A program made the translations under genes and the position numbers. The notes beneath the pieces were generated by a model that did not search any database, was not told the origin of the DNA, and was given only the letters and a program-made list of their open reading frames with translations. Of a stretch of 13,239 nt of DNA, positions 13,108 to 13,239 are shown in pieces. Source of the stretch: CAZKXU01 sp964556665 (lineage in GTDB: Bacteria; Bdellovibrionota_C; UBA2361; CAZKXU01); assembly GCA_964556665.1 (NCBI GenBank), contig CAZKXU010000095.1:1-13239 (forward strand), given 5' to 3'. Every line of letters starts with the position of its first letter. Within the stretch, counting starts at the first letter, position 1.

Positions 13108-13176
13108 TATAGCAAGTGACAGAATAACGCTACGGTATTCTGTCACTTGCTATAAATCCGGCAACTGCCGGATTTA
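13108..13176. repeat. Pair of perfect hairpins next to the terminal fold-back copy
   Basis: The first hairpin has 19-base perfect arms (13108-13126 and 13136-13154, starting TATAGCAAGTGACAG) around a 9-base loop. The second, overlapping it by two bases, has 11-base perfect arms TAAATCCGGCA (13153-13163) and TGCCGGATTTA (13166-13176) separated by two bases. The left arm resembles sequence at 55-81, beside the fold-back fragment at the window's left end (20 of 27 bases). The pair lies 10 bases from the fold-back copy at 13187 and may be part of a composite repeat. Confidence 0.75.
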
Positions 13177-13186
13177 GGATAATAGA

Positions 13187-13239
13187 CTAGTGCTCCTCCA
13201 AATAAGTTTTTTCACGTCTAGCATCACATCGTTGCCCCA
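13187..13239 (+). repeat. Fold-back (MITE-like) element, left-end fragment
   Basis: The final 53 bases are identical to the left arm of the complete element at 10462-10514, starting at CTAG. The element is cut by the end of the window. Together with the fragment at 1-54 this makes three copies in about 13 kb. Confidence 0.9.

Overview
The window looks like chromosomal DNA from a Gram-negative bacterium with low-to-moderate GC. It carries a lipobox lipoprotein, a CpaB-type pilus-assembly protein, a VKOR-DsbA disulfide enzyme and ordinary bacterial housekeeping genes. The mix (GTP-type PEP carboxykinase, cyclic-nucleotide-domain protein, Tad/CpaB protein, many palindromic repeats) would suit a deltaproteobacterium-like or related uncultured lineage, but the sequence alone does not fix the taxon. 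Many genes begin without a recognisable Shine-Dalgarno sequence, and GTG and TTG starts are used.

Left part (1-5907). A minus-strand AlkP-superfamily phosphodiesterase (114-1292) is divergent from a plus-strand run. That run is a double cyclic-nucleotide-binding-like protein (1357-2157), a large GT-C-like membrane protein (2176-3720) and a VKOR-DsbA fusion (3717-4985). The last two overlap by 4 bases. After a gap holding two back-to-back hairpins comes a divergent dihydropteroate synthase, folP (5104-5907).

Middle (5908-10375). A 509-base gap holds two long perfect hairpins, further small inverted repeats and a 24-codon ORF with a good ribosome binding site. It leads into pckG (6417-8183) and a closely spaced family 2 glycosyltransferase (8193-9281). 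The 3' end of the glycosyltransferase overlaps the convergent folK gene (9179-9649) by 103 bases. folK and rpiA (9713-10375) diverge from a 63-base gap whose centre is a palindrome containing TATAAT on both strands.

Right part (10376-13239) looks more accessory. A complete ~186-base fold-back (MITE-like) element lies at 10462-10647, and near-identical partial copies form both ends of the window. It is followed by a minus-strand fibronectin-III-like lipoprotein, a cpaB gene without Tad neighbours in view, and a Phd/PIN-type toxin-antitoxin pair with a strong sigma-70-like promoter. A tandem hairpin repeat lies next to the terminal fold-back copy.

No clearly new multi-gene system is visible. 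The most unusual items are the fold-back element family, the recurring architecture of two adjacent perfect hairpins in intergenic regions, the small ORF and structured leader ahead of pckG, and the divergent FolP.
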